From the NCBI GenBank assembly GCA_022710935.1, contig JAKLFY010000030.1:1-64000 (forward strand): a stretch of 64,000 nucleotides of DNA, read 5' to 3'. Shown piece by piece: positions 8,520-17,127 of this stretch (position 1 is the stretch's first letter; each line of letters opens with the position of its first letter). This stretch comes from Verrucomicrobiota bacterium. GTDB lineage: Bacteria > Verrucomicrobiota > Verrucomicrobiia > Limisphaerales > J093. Below the pieces are notes generated by a model that ran no database searches, was not told where the DNA came from, and saw only the letters and a list, made by a program, of their open reading frames with translations. A program made the translations under genes and the position numbers.

Positions 8520-11500
8520 ATGTCACTCGACCCAGCCAGAACCTGCCCCGAGTGTGGCGCCGAACTGCCGGCGGGCACTGTGCCCGGCCAATGTCCGCAT
8601 TGTCTGCTGGGCCTGGGATTGGCGGTCGCCGGGCAAGTAGCGGAGGGCGAAGGACGGAGAAGAGAAGCCCGAACGCCGAAGTCAGGGGCAGATCACCAGC
8701 CGATCACCGACAACGCTCCACTCTCCACTCCCCACTCTTCACTCTCCACTACCTTTGGCGACTACGAACTGCTGGAGGAAATCGCCCGTGGCGGGATGGG
8801 GGTGATCTACAAGGCCCGGCAAAAGAGCCTGGACCGGATCGTGGCCCTCAAGATGATGCTGGCCGAGCACCTGGCGACCAAGGAACAGCTCGAACGCTTT
8901 CGCACCGAGGCCCAGGCCGCAGCCCAACTGCACCACCCGCATATCGTCGCCATCCACGAAGTGGGCGAGCACGCCGGTCAGCACTTCTTCTCGATGGACT
9001 TTGTCCCGGGGCGGAACTTGGCACAAATCATTGCGGATTTCGGATTTCGGATTTCGGATTTCAAACGGAGCGGGCGGTGGATGAAGGCCATCGCCGAAGC
9101 GGTTCGCCACGCCCATGAGCACGGTATCCTGCACCGGGACCTCAAGCCGTCGAACATCCTCATCGATGAGGAAGACCAACCGCGGATCACGGATTTCGGT
9201 TTGGCGAAGCGGCTCACCGGCGGCTCGGAATTGACGCTCAACGGCCAGGTGCTGGGCTCGCCGAACTACTTGTCGCCGGAACAGGCTGCGGGCACTCACA
9301 CGAAAGTGGGGCCGGCGAGCGACGTGTATGCGCTCGGCGCGATTCTGTACCATCTCTTGACGGGCCGGCCGCCCTTTCAGGCCGACACCCTGACCACACT
9401 CCTCCGGCAGGTTGTGGACACTGAGCCGGTCGCGCCACGCCGGCTCAACCCAAGTATTCCCCACGATCTGGAGACGGTCTGCCTGAAGTGCCTGGAGAAG
9501 GACCCGGGCAGGCGGTACGGCACCGCGCAGATGGTGGCGGAGGAGGTGGGCCGGTTCCTCGAAGGCAAACCGGTGCTGGCGCGGCCGGTGGGACGGGTGG
9601 CCAAGAGTTGGCGCTGGTGCAGGCGCAATCCGCGCTTGGCTCTGGCCACAGGCACGGCGCTGTTGAGCCTGCTGATCGGGTTGGCCGGCGTCACCTGGCA
9701 ATGGCGCCAGGCGCAGTTCGAGCGTGCGCGCGCCGAAGCCGAGGCTCTGCTGGCTCGTCGTAACGCCTACGCCGCGGACATGAACCTGGTCCAGCAGGCG
9801 CTCGAAGCCGGTGAGCTGGGCCGGGCGCGCGAACTGCTCAACCGGCACCGACCCGCAACTTCTTCCTCATCAACCATCAATCTCCAACCATCAATCGATC
9901 TGCGTGGTTGGGAATGGCGCTACCTCTGGGCGCGGTGCCAGGGCGAAGAGCGCTTCACCCTCTGCCAGTACTCGAACGCCGTATGGGCGCTGGCCTTTTC
10001 GCCCGACGGCAAGTGGCTGGCGGTGCGGCGGAGGCGCGGTGCCGTCGCCCTCAGGGACGCTGTGGCGAAGCGGGCAGTGGCCGAGCTGCCAGGCGCGGGC
10101 GATTACTGCGCGTACAAGGCCCTGGCCTTTTCGCCCGCAGGGGATGTCCTGGCTTGGGGCAACCAAGGGGCCGATAAGACCCCGCAGGTCAGTCTCTGGG
10201 ACCTGCGTGCGCAGCAAGAAACAGCGCGGTTGCCGCACTCGGCCCTCCTCGTGTCGCTGGCGTTCTCGCCCGACGGGAAGGTGCTCGCCACCTTGACTGA
10301 AGACGGCACCGTGCACATCTGGGATGTCGCGTCCCGTCAAGTCGTGACCAACTATGTCACCGCACCCGTCGCCGTGTTCGGCGATCGATCCTCGCTGACC
10401 GCGCCGGTGACGCCAACCTCGGCAGGCGGAGGTAGCGTCGGATCGAACGAATCCGACGCCTCATCCGTCAGGCCTCCGTCCATCCGAGCAGCGTTCCACA
10501 CTTTCCACTACGGCTGTGTCCTGTTTTCGCCCGATGGCCGTCGGCTGGCACTCGGGGAGGCCCGGCCGCAGATCCGTTTGTGGGACTGGGCTACGGGGAG
10601 GGAAGAAGAGCCGATCCGGCTGCCAGCGACTGCCGACGGAATCACGGCTTTGGCCTTTTCGCCCGACAGCACGCTGCTCGCTGTCGGTTGCGGATTCGGA
10701 CACAACGATGTGCATGTCTGGGACCTAACGGCGCGCACCGAGCGGCGTTTCGCTGGGCACAGCGGCTGGGTCGCCGGCCTGGCCTTCTCGCCCGATGGGC
10801 AGAAGCTGGCCACGGTCAGCGTCGATCAAACCCTTCGCCTGTGGGATGTCGCCCGCGGGGTCGAGTGGCGGCGGTTCCGGGGGAACGAGGCCGAGGTGTG
10901 GGCCGTGGTTTGGTCACCCCTGGGCCGCGATCTGGTTACGGGTGCCACGGATGGTACGGTGCGATACTGGGACCCGAACGCCAAGCCCACGGACGCCTAC
11001 GCACCCTTACCCGGTAAGATTCGCCCCTTTGGCCTGGCGTTTCTGCCGGACAGCAAGAGCTTCCTGGTGGTCACCCGGCCGGAGGGCGGGGTCGAGCAGA
11101 GGGATGCGACCACGCTTCAGGAAACGGAGCGTTTGTCGTTCCTGGGGACCAACCATGTAACCGTGGACCTCTCGGGGGACGGCCGTTGGCTGGCCCTGGG
11201 GGATACGAATGGGAGTATTCAGGTGTGGGATTTCCCCAGCAGGCGGCTGGCGACAAATCTGGTGTTTCCCAACGTCTGGGGCTTCGTCGTCATGTTCTCC
11301 CCGCGGGGGCAGTACTTGAACGCTGGTGCCTTGGCGTCGGACGGCAGCCCCGTGCCCAAGTTCTGGGAGGTGCCCACTTGGCGCGAGCTCAGCCTCAAAG
11401 GGATCAACCTCACGAATCTTAGCGGGGCAGCCTTCTCTCCTGCCAAGGAAGGAACCTTCGCGTTCGGATACGCAGATGGGACCGTCGCGCTCTGGGACAT

Positions 11501-11939
11501 CGTCACCGGAAGGCGAGAGGCCGTCTTCGACAGTCACTTGGGGGAGAACTTGCGTCTCAACTTCTCAGCCGACGGAAAGCAACTCGTCGCGGCCGAGTTA
11601 AATGGTCAGATCATGGCCTGGGATACGGCAACCCGACAGGCCGCGCCTCTGGCCGGCGGCCATACTCTTGAACTGCACGCGGTGGTTTTCTCACCCGATG
11701 GACGACGACTGTTCGCTGCCGGGGCCAATCCGAAGTACGTAGTGGAAATCTGGGACGTGGCCACCGGTCGTGAAGTGGCGACGCTGCCGGGCGAAACTGG
11801 GAAGTTCTACCCGCGCCTTAGCTTCTCGCCGGACGGCCACACCCTCCTCGCAGCCAGCCTCGAAGACAAGGTGCTCTTCTGGCGCGCACCGTCCTGGGAG
11901 GAGATCGAGGCGGCCGAGATCAAAAAGACGACGCGATGA
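8520..11939 (+). CDS. Ser/Thr protein kinase with WD40 repeats (right cassette)
   Basis: 1139 residues. The ATG at 8520 is chosen because it yields the N-terminal zinc ribbon (CPECG and CPHC) that aligns with the left paralogue; the frame open further upstream overlaps the sigma gene. Kinase domain ~80-345: ARGGMGVIYKAR glycine loop, HRDLKPSN near 205, DFGLAKRL. A membrane helix lies at ~372-395. The C-terminal propeller shows repeated AFSPDG and LWD signatures (e.g. FSPDGRRLALG, WDVATGREVATL). Three heptamer arrays lie in its linkers (8716, 9034, 9867). The tail ends in a short Lys/Thr-rich stretch, without the heptamer-encoded extension of the left copy. Probable membrane sensor kinase partnered with the sigma factor just upstream. 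Confidence 0.9.
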   Translation: MSLDPARTCPECGAELPAGTVPGQCPHCLLGLGLAVAGQVAEGEGRRREARTPKSGADHQPITDNAPLSTPHSSLSTTFGDYELLEEIARGGMGVIYKARQKSLDRIVALKMMLAEHLATKEQLERFRTEAQAAAQLHHPHIVAIHEVGEHAGQHFFSMDFVPGRNLAQIIADFGFRISDFKRSGRWMKAIAEAVRHAHEHGILHRDLKPSNILIDEEDQPRITDFGLAKRLTGGSELTLNGQVLGSPNYLSPEQAAGTHTKVGPASDVYALGAILYHLLTGRPPFQADTLTTLLRQVVDTEPVAPRRLNPSIPHDLETVCLKCLEKDPGRRYGTAQMVAEEVGRFLEGKPVLARPVGRVAKSWRWCRRNPRLALATGTALLSLLIGLAGVTWQWRQAQFERARAEAEALLARRNAYAADMNLVQQALEAGELGRARELLNRHRPATSSSSTINLQPSIDLRGWEWRYLWARCQGEERFTLCQYSNAVWALAFSPDGKWLAVRRRRGAVALRDAVAKRAVAELPGAGDYCAYKALAFSPAGDVLAWGNQGADKTPQVSLWDLRAQQETARLPHSALLVSLAFSPDGKVLATLTEDGTVHIWDVASRQVVTNYVTAPVAVFGDRSSLTAPVTPTSAGGGSVGSNESDASSVRPPSIRAAFHTFHYGCVLFSPDGRRLALGEARPQIRLWDWATGREEEPIRLPATADGITALAFSPDSTLLAVGCGFGHNDVHVWDLTARTERRFAGHSGWVAGLAFSPDGQKLATVSVDQTLRLWDVARGVEWRRFRGNEAEVWAVVWSPLGRDLVTGATDGTVRYWDPNAKPTDAYAPLPGKIRPFGLAFLPDSKSFLVVTRPEGGVEQRDATTLQETERLSFLGTNHVTVDLSGDGRWLALGDTNGSIQVWDFPSRRLATNLVFPNVWGFVVMFSPRGQYLNAGALASDGSPVPKFWEVPTWRELSLKGINLTNLSGAAFSPAKEGTFAFGYADGTVALWDIVTGRREAVFDSHLGENLRLNFSADGKQLVAAELNGQIMAWDTATRQAAPLAGGHTLELHAVVFSPDGRRLFAAGANPKYVVEIWDVATGREVATLPGETGKFYPRLSFSPDGHTLLAASLEDKVLFWRAPSWEEIEAAEIKKTTR
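8716..8750. repeat. Heptanucleotide array (CTCCACT), five units
   Basis: Units CTCCACT, CTCCACT, CCCCACT, CTTCACT, CTCCACT. It encodes a Ser/Thr/Leu-rich linker between the zinc ribbon and the kinase domain of the right kinase. The left kinase has no array here. Confidence 0.75.
9034..9061. repeat. Heptanucleotide array (CGGATTT), four units
   Basis: Four perfect CGGATTT units inside the kinase domain, encoding DFGFRISDF. This is the homologous position to the array at 5823-5855 in the left kinase (same repeat family, opposite strand). Confidence 0.8.
9867..9894. repeat. Heptanucleotide array (CCATCAA), four units
   Basis: Units TCATCAA, CCATCAA, TCTCCAA, CCATCAA in the linker between the membrane helix and the propeller of the right kinase. 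The left kinase carries an unrelated GATTTCR array at this same linker. Confidence 0.7.
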
Positions 11940-12046
11940 GTTCCGTCCGAAGGGAACCCGCCATCTCTTTGGGAACGGGGCGCCAGAGTTCGTTGGGTGC
12001 ACGATGGCCACGAAGTCCGTATCAGATCGACAGAAAGGCAGTAGCT

Positions 12047-12794
12047 ACGATCGGTAACAAACATCTGATGGTCATCGCCGTCGCGGCGTGCGTCCTTGCG
12101 CTGTCTGGCATTGGCAGCCAGAAGAAGCCGGTGGAACGACTGGTGAAGGGCATCGCTCTTGCGACCGCCGTCATCACCCGCGGGGCGGAGGCGCCGCTGA
12201 GCATCGTCAGCGATGGGGAAGGACGATTCAGCCACGCCGGCCCGTACACCACTCTGGCGATAGGCGTCCCGGATGCGTTCGCGCCTGGCGGCTTTCTCAT
12301 TAAGGGTCTGTGCAAAAATTAATTCCGATTTTGCTGGAGGGGATTTGGCTCGCTGGCGAGGCGCGACGAAGGAGCATAGCCTTGACCTCTGTGACTGAGG
12401 AGCAACAAAGCCAGCGAGCCAAAGCCCCCCAGCCCTGCGGGGCGGGGCGGCACCGGGCCATCTGCGTCGTTCCTCGGTCAGTCGAGTATCTCAACGGATA
12501 CACTCCCTCCCTCGGGCCTCGCATCTGGCCCGGTGGCGCTCCCGCCAAAACCGGAAGTAGTTTTTGCACAGACCCTAAGGGGACTACGACGGTCGCGAAC
12601 GGCGACCAACTACTCTGGGAGGCCGTCGACGCAGTTCCTATCCTATGGTTGTCACGGGCGGCACGGGACGTCTCGAAGGGGCATCCGGCAGTATTGGGTC
12701 GGAGATGGTGAAGGACGAACTGCGAGCGGGCCCATTTCCGGGGATTGCCTTGAGGGAGGGGACGGGGCTTCTGGAAGGAACCATCACCGACTGA
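12047..12794 (+). pseudogene. Small secreted GGTGRF-motif protein (copy D, right cassette), inactivated
   Basis: It aligns with the gene at 14710. The start has become ACG at 12047 where the paralogue has ATG (shared context AGAAAGGCAGTAGCT). Signal peptide HLMVIAVAACVLALSG and SQKKPVERLVKG follow. At 12304 the frame is broken by a 272-bp insertion. Resuming at 12576 it reads TTTVANGDQLLWEA, then a frameshift near 12640 moves GGTGRLEGASGS into another frame, ending EGTITD and TGA at 12792. Three independent lesions make this a pseudogene. An ATG at 12068 could still produce a short peptide. It is the third gene of the right cassette, mirroring copy A in the left one. Confidence 0.8.
12304..12575. 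mobile_element. MITE-like non-autonomous element, 272 bp
   Basis: The ends are inverted repeats: GGGTCTGTGCAAAAA at 12304-12318 and its exact complement at 12561-12575. Pairing extends to ~25 bp with about three mismatches. The element is flanked by TAA direct repeats (12301-12303 and 12576-12578), consistent with a 3-bp target duplication as in some IS5-group elements. Inside are two further inverted repeats: TTGGCTCGCTGGC (~12345) with its complement (~12411), and CACCGGGCCATCTGCG with CGCATCTGGCCCGGTG. It has no transposase gene. Removing it restores colinearity with the paralogue at 14710, so insertion is directly demonstrated. Confidence 0.85.
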
Positions 12795-13184
12795 GCTCCA
12801 GATCGCGGCGACGAGGCGCAAGCTGCCCACCGACGGGCGGACCAAGGATCCCCGGGATGGCGCAGTTCGACCTTCTCGGAGCGGGAGCGCCTGGACATCA
12901 TGGCGCCCCCCGCGCCGCCGCCCCGTGATGTACCCGCGCCGCGGTTAGGTTGTCTTCGAAGCGCTCGGTTGGCTCCGCTCGAAAGGCACCGCCGGGTCTG
13001 GATTCGTAGCTCTTCAGGTCAACCGCGAATGAAAGCCGATCCCGCGCACCAGCGTTCGAACCGTGAACGGAATCCGCGCAACCGCCGCTTCATTAGCGTC
13101 CCTGAGCGTGCATTCGCGGTTCCATTTGAGCCACATCGATGTCACCTGGATTCCTGCTCGGCAACCGGAACGGATGCTGCTACC
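12795..13184. other. Intergenic, nothing recognised
   Basis: 390 bp between the inactivated copy D and the leader of the next secreted-protein gene. Open frames here have no recognisable domain. No strong hairpin followed by a T-run was seen. Confidence 0.4.
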
Positions 13185-13336
13185 TGTCACCCTTTCGAGT
13201 TTTTCCTTCTTTGTACTAGTGCGGCCAGTTGACGGGACGACCAGCCGACGCGGGTAGCGTGGGCGAAGAAACCAACGCGTCGGCACTGAACAAAAACGCC
13301 GCAGAACAGAACCAAACAAACAGAAAGGCAGTAATT
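13185..13336 (+). promoter_or_regulatory. Conserved leader/promoter region (copy B)
   Basis: Starts TGTCACCCTTTCGAG, then TTTTCCTTCTTTGTA and TGCGGCC, later GCACTGAACAAAAACGCCGC and CCAAACAAACAGAAAGGCAG just before the ATG. It is strongly similar to 14562-14709 and recognisably similar to 2537-2685. Probably a promoter with a ~100-nt A-rich untranslated leader. Confidence 0.55.
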
Positions 13337-14035
13337 ATGATCGCTAAGAAACATCTGATGCTCATGGCCATCGGGGCGTGCGTCGTCGGCCTGCCGCCCA
13401 TCACGCCGCTTCTCAGTGCCGCCCAGCGTCCCATTGAGGACTTTCTAGTCACCCAGGGCACGTACGTTCCTTGGGGCGTGACCTGGACGGACCTGCTGCC
13501 GAAGGATGGTGCGAATTGGGCGGAGATAGACTATGCGGGTATTAAAGGTGCCATCCTGGAGTTGTACGGCTACCCCTCGCTCGGAACCACGTTCTCGGGG
13601 GCGGTCAACGAAAGACCGCTGCCGGATGGACGGGCGGAAGTGGATGTGGTCCTGCAGACACACAACGCCTTGGCCTGGGCGGGCTATTCGTCCGGTTGGG
13701 CGTGGCCCCCGGAGTTTCTGTTCGGACATGATCTTGTAGAGGTCTACTTCGGCGCTACGCTCGCCCTTGGGGATTGCACGCTCAAGGTCAAGTTCATCAA
13801 CACCGCGCCCGGCGCGCCTTTGCCGGACTTCGTTCAACTGGCCTTCGATCCGCAACCCGGTCAGGAGGTGATCTCCATGTACTTCATTGGCCAGGCGGAA
13901 GGTGTCATGGCTGACGGCAGTCCCGGGCATCTGAAGATAACACAAGTCGGGCTGCTCGCCGTTGCGCCTCCCAAACCGCCGTTCTTCGATTCGTTTCCGG
14001 CTGGAAACATCTTGTTGAAACGGGTCGGCCAATAG
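13337..14035 (+). CDS. Secreted protein sharing leader and signal peptide with the GGTGRF family, different mature domain
   Basis: 232 residues from the ATG at 13337 (MIAKKHLMLMAIGACVVGL), almost the same signal region as the genes at 12047 and 14710. The mature part does not carry the GGTGRF motif; it is rich in aromatic residues and turns (TYVPWGVTWTDLLP, GYSSGWAWPPEF) with one Cys. I do not recognise the domain. The shared leader and signal followed by an unrelated mature part suggests promoter/signal duplication or swapping rather than simple gene duplication. Probably exported to periplasm or surface. No terminator is evident downstream. Confidence 0.65.
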   Translation: MIAKKHLMLMAIGACVVGLPPITPLLSAAQRPIEDFLVTQGTYVPWGVTWTDLLPKDGANWAEIDYAGIKGAILELYGYPSLGTTFSGAVNERPLPDGRAEVDVVLQTHNALAWAGYSSGWAWPPEFLFGHDLVEVYFGATLALGDCTLKVKFINTAPGAPLPDFVQLAFDPQPGQEVISMYFIGQAEGVMADGSPGHLKITQVGLLAVAPPKPPFFDSFPAGNILLKRVGQ

Positions 14036-14561
14036 GCAAAGCAAGGCTTGGGCGTGTGCCCGGCTTGTCCGCGCATACGCTCTTGGAGCCAGCGACTTGG
14101 CATGCGTGGGCCCTCCATAATCCTCGCTGACCGCCATGAATCGCCTAGCCTGCTCTTTGTGAAACTGCACTGGGCATGCTCGGAGTGCTTGCCGCGCTCC
14201 GAGCGTGTCCTGCGGGAGATACGCGCGGTTCGCCTTGTACCGGAAACCGTCAATGGTGCTTGGCCTGTTTGCCTCTGGTGCGCGGAGGGGGTCGAGGAAA
14301 ACCCAGACGATCCGCAATTCTCAGTTGAGTCCTGCCTATCCTGGCGCAAAGGAAGGCCATCCTGGTGGGCGAGCACACGGTGCGGCGGGGACGAACGATC
14401 CTTTCTTCGCGACGGGCCCCCCGGCACCGGCACCCGGCAGCCCCCCGCAGGGACCCCTCCCGCCCCACCCGCGCCATGCACAGGACTCAGGGAGGACTGT
14501 CGCCGTGTCTGGGGCAATTGAGGTCAGCAAGCGCCGATCGAGCGATTCAGCCGGGTCGCCC
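14036..14561. other. Intergenic, no supported gene
   Basis: 526 bp. Several overlapping open frames exist on both strands, but none has a recognisable motif or a convincing ribosome-binding site. It contains C-rich low-complexity sequence around 14415-14475. Confidence 0.35.
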
Positions 14562-14709
14562 TGTCACCTTCTCGAGCTTTTCCTTCTGTATGGTAATGCG
14601 GCCTGTGTGGACGCGCAGCCGGCGCGGGTAACGCCGGCAACAAAACCAGCGGTCCGCACTGAACACAAATGCTGCACAACAAAGCCAAACAAACACAAAG
14701 GCAGCAGTT
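14562..14709 (+). promoter_or_regulatory. Conserved leader/promoter region (copy C)
   Basis: Starts TGTCACCTTCTCGAG, then CTTTTCCTTCTGTATGG and ATGCGGCC, later CACTGAACACAAATGCTGC and CCAAACAAACACAAAGGCAG before the ATG. It aligns over its whole length with 13185-13336. Confidence 0.55.
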
Positions 14710-15180
14710 ATGATCGCAAAGAAACATCTCATCCTCGTCGCCGTCGGGGCGTGCGTCCTCGGGCTGGTCGGCTTCGCCAGCCAGAAGAAGCAAGTGGAAC
14801 GACCGCTGAAGGGCATCATGCAACTGACAGGCGTTATCACCCTTAGTAGCGATGGGATTCCGCTGAGCCTTGTCGTCGATGGGGCAGGACAATGCGACCC
14901 AGGCGGTCCGGTCACTAGTCTTGGGATAGGCGTGCTCCCATACGAAGGGGCCGAGGTGTTCTTCGTGAAGGCGACGATAACGGCCGCGAACGGAGACCAG
15001 CTATTCACGGAGGCGGCCGACCCAGCTCTAACGGTTATCACTGGCGGCACGGGGCGGTTCGAAGGGGCATCCGGTAGTTTCACTATTGTGTATACTAAGT
15101 TGGAATATCGAGACGGCCCGTTCCCGGGGATCTTAATCCTCGACATGGAGGGTCTTACGGAAGGAACCATCACCTATTGA
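14710..15180 (+). CDS. Small secreted GGTGRF-motif protein (copy C)
   Basis: 156 residues, intact. Signal peptide in residues 1-25 (KKHLILVAVGACVLGLVG), then SQKKQVERPLKGIMQLTGV; a central ITAANGDQLFTEAAD block; GGTGRFEGASGS near residue 117; and a C-terminus ending EGTITY (copy A ends EGTIIY). Repeated beta-strand-like blocks with the GGTGRF turn suggest a small beta-barrel of the allene-oxide-cyclase/dirigent kind, which is inference. It is the intact reference for the pseudogene at 12047. No ligand or enzyme activity can be read from the sequence. Confidence 0.75.
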   Translation: MIAKKHLILVAVGACVLGLVGFASQKKQVERPLKGIMQLTGVITLSSDGIPLSLVVDGAGQCDPGGPVTSLGIGVLPYEGAEVFFVKATITAANGDQLFTEAADPALTVITGGTGRFEGASGSFTIVYTKLEYRDGPFPGILILDMEGLTEGTITY

Positions 15181-15300
15181 CATCCGCATCGCGGTGAGCG
15201 GCGCGCTGGAGCAAGCTCTCCGGGCACAGCGCGCCATCCGTGAAACGCGCACACGGTTTGTTGTGCCGCGCCAGGTTCGTTTCTGGCGGAGCGGTTTTTT

Positions 15301-15549
15301 GTCCCCACCGGCTTGGCGGCCTCAGCGGACAACCTCTACGCAGCGGATTCGGGGAGCGGGCTGATTCATCTGATGGTGGCCGCCAGACGGGCATGATTTC
15401 AACCGTGGTTACGGGCTTGGCCGTAGGGGCGACACCAGATTCGGGCGTGCCGCCAAGGCGGCTCTTCGGGGGCGGTGGCCGTCGCTCCGTCCGGCACGAT
15501 TCATGTCTCCAGCTATGGTGAAAACGTGATCTACAGGAGCGTCTCATAG
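15301..15549 (+). pseudogene. NHL-repeat beta-propeller remnant
   Basis: Three reading-frame pieces line up into one NHL-type propeller: VPTGLAASADNLYAADSGSG in the first frame; then MISTVVTGLAVGATPDSGVP after a frameshift near 15390; then APSGTIHVSSYGENVIYR after another near 15450, ending in TAG at 15547. The repeated G-(I/L)-(A/H)-V-S and LYAADS patterns are typical of NHL repeats. No start or signal sequence remains. A dead fragment. Confidence 0.5.
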
Positions 15550-15884
15550 AAGATCTGCTGCGCACAGGCGAAGACCCCAGCGCAGACCAAGGCCGGCATC
15601 GCCAGGAGCACGCCAGCACGGGGGACCGATCGGCCTGAACCGAAGAAGGGCGGCGCATCCTCCAGCAGACCCAAGCAGGCAAGAAGGCGGTCACCACGCC
15701 GATCGCGCGGGTCCGTGTCCGTGGTGCTGGCGGTCGGCTCCGATGAGGGAGCCGTGAGCTGCTTTGAGCCGGTATCCCTTGGGGTGGAGGCAGCAGCGCT
15801 GAGCACGTCGTTGCCGCAAAAAGCGGACAGTTTTGGGTTCGCACCCTCCCGACCACAGAAGAAGCGAAATGCGCCGGAAAACAA
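15545..15884 (-). pseudogene. Transposase C-terminal remnant
   Basis: On the minus strand the stretch DRLLACLGLLEDAPPFFGSG followed by PRAGVLLAMPALVCAGVFAC resembles a segment conserved in a family of putative bacterial transposases (APPLF, GVLLALPAL, SGVF). The flanking frame is Ser/Thr-rich and probably degenerate. There is no catalytic triad and no ends. Family assignment is from memory and only moderately secure. Confidence 0.4.
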
Positions 15885-15898
15885 ACAAACCTCGATCC

Positions 15899-16396
15899 CT
15901 ATGTCAGGAGTTCTGGATTCCGAAGGAATGTCCGGCAGCTCTGCGAACGTCGCCCGCCGGACGATGGCCGATACTTCCGAATCGTGGCGGTTGAGACGTG
16001 CACGCCAAGCTTCTCCAGTTCATCCCGAATCCGCGGGCTTCCCCAGCTCAGATTGGCCGCCCACATACGATGGATGAGTTGAACCACCTCCCGATCCGTT
16101 GCAGGTCGTCCCACTCGGCCGCCAGAGCGCCAGCGCCAGAAGAGTCTGAAACCGGCTCGGTGCCAGCCGATGACGGTCTCGGGCGCGCAGATGATCAGCG
16201 CAGCTCTCCAACCGTCCCAGGTTCTCCTGAGCGTCGCCCAGAAGTACCGATCCCACCCATGGAGAATCGGTCGGCGCCCCTGTCGTTTCAGGACCCCGAT
16301 TTGGTGTCGGAGGGCGAGGACCTCCAAGGCGAGTTGATGCTTGGACCGGAACCACGCCCACGGGTAACCAAACAGAGCGGAAAGGACAGCGACCAT
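15899..16396 (-). pseudogene. Integrase-core (IS3/IS481-like) transposase, N-terminal fragment
   Basis: Minus-strand open frame of 165 residues beginning near 16396. It contains LALEVLALRHQIGVLKRQG, PETVIGWHRAGFRLFWRWRS, GRPATDREVVQLIHRMWAAN and WGSPRIRDELEKLGVHVS. These blocks are typical of the N-terminal helix-turn-helix half of integrase-type transposases in Verrucomicrobia and Acidobacteria. It runs to RTFLRNPELLT and stops where the DDE catalytic core (usually after LRNH) should begin. The whole rve domain is missing and no terminal repeats were found. A dead insertion-sequence fragment. Confidence 0.7.
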
Positions 16397-17127
16397 GCTT
16401 CAAGAGGATGAAGGCAAATCGCTCAACATCAACAACTTCCTGGTGTGACGGAGTTTCTGCCACCCACAGGCGTTCGGATGCGTCGCCCTGGGTCCGCGCC
16501 GTGATGGAGGACTTCGCCAACAACAGCGTCCGGGACATCGCGGTTCAGTGCGCCGCCCAGAGTGCGAAGACCCAGACCGTCATTCATGAACTGCGCCTTC
16601 TGGGCCAACTCGCGGAACCGGGCCGCGTTGCTGACATCGTTGACTCGGCTCGGTGCGATGGGGCTCATGCCCTTGGAAATCCTCGTCGTGCTCGTGTCCA
16701 TCCTGCTCATCTTATGTGTATGGCCCTTCTGAGCCTGGCGAGGTTCAGCGGCCTGTCGTCGCATCGCCTCGGCACAGACCCCGTTTGCGGGAATGGGAGC
16801 ACCGCTGCGAACGGCAGCCGCCGTTCGGGCCTGTCTGACGGGCCGTCGGCGTGTACCGGCCACCGACCTGGAATTGCACCGGGATCTTTCGGACCTTCGC
16901 CAATTCCGAGGCTATGAGGTTCAGCGGCGCCGGTCAGGGATCCGGGAGAGTTCGGCCTGACTCGCCCGCGCAATGATGGGATCTTTGGCCGGGCGGGACT
17001 GCAGATCCCCTGAAGGAAAACACGTTTTTTGGTGTATAGTGCTGCGGACTGGCGGCATGCGCGCCGGGCGGGCTTCAGGCAGAACCCGCGGGGACGGCAT
17101 GGCGGGGCCGCCGCCGCGAATCTATGA
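16397..17127. other. Intergenic, no supported gene; possible promoter near its end
   Basis: 731 bp. A 24-residue hydrophobic reading frame (16658-16732, MGLMPLEILVVLVSILLILC) has no ribosome-binding site and is only a possibility. Near the end, TATAGT at 17035-17040, preceded by a T-run, could be the -10 of a promoter for the metal-efflux genes starting at 17128; no good -35 is seen. Confidence 0.3.

Noticed and set aside
2882-9894. Regularly spaced repeats as a CRISPR array
   Set aside because: The units are only 7 nt, directly adjacent, have no unique spacers, and no cas genes are present.
13445-14317. 290-residue minus-strand open frame antisense to the secreted protein gene
   Set aside because: Shadow of the plus-strand gene: no domain, no ribosome-binding site, while the plus strand has a signal peptide and conserved leader.
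16658-16732. 24-residue hydrophobic peptide
   Set aside because: No ribosome-binding site, no recognisable family, and it lies in a remnant region; kept only as a remark.
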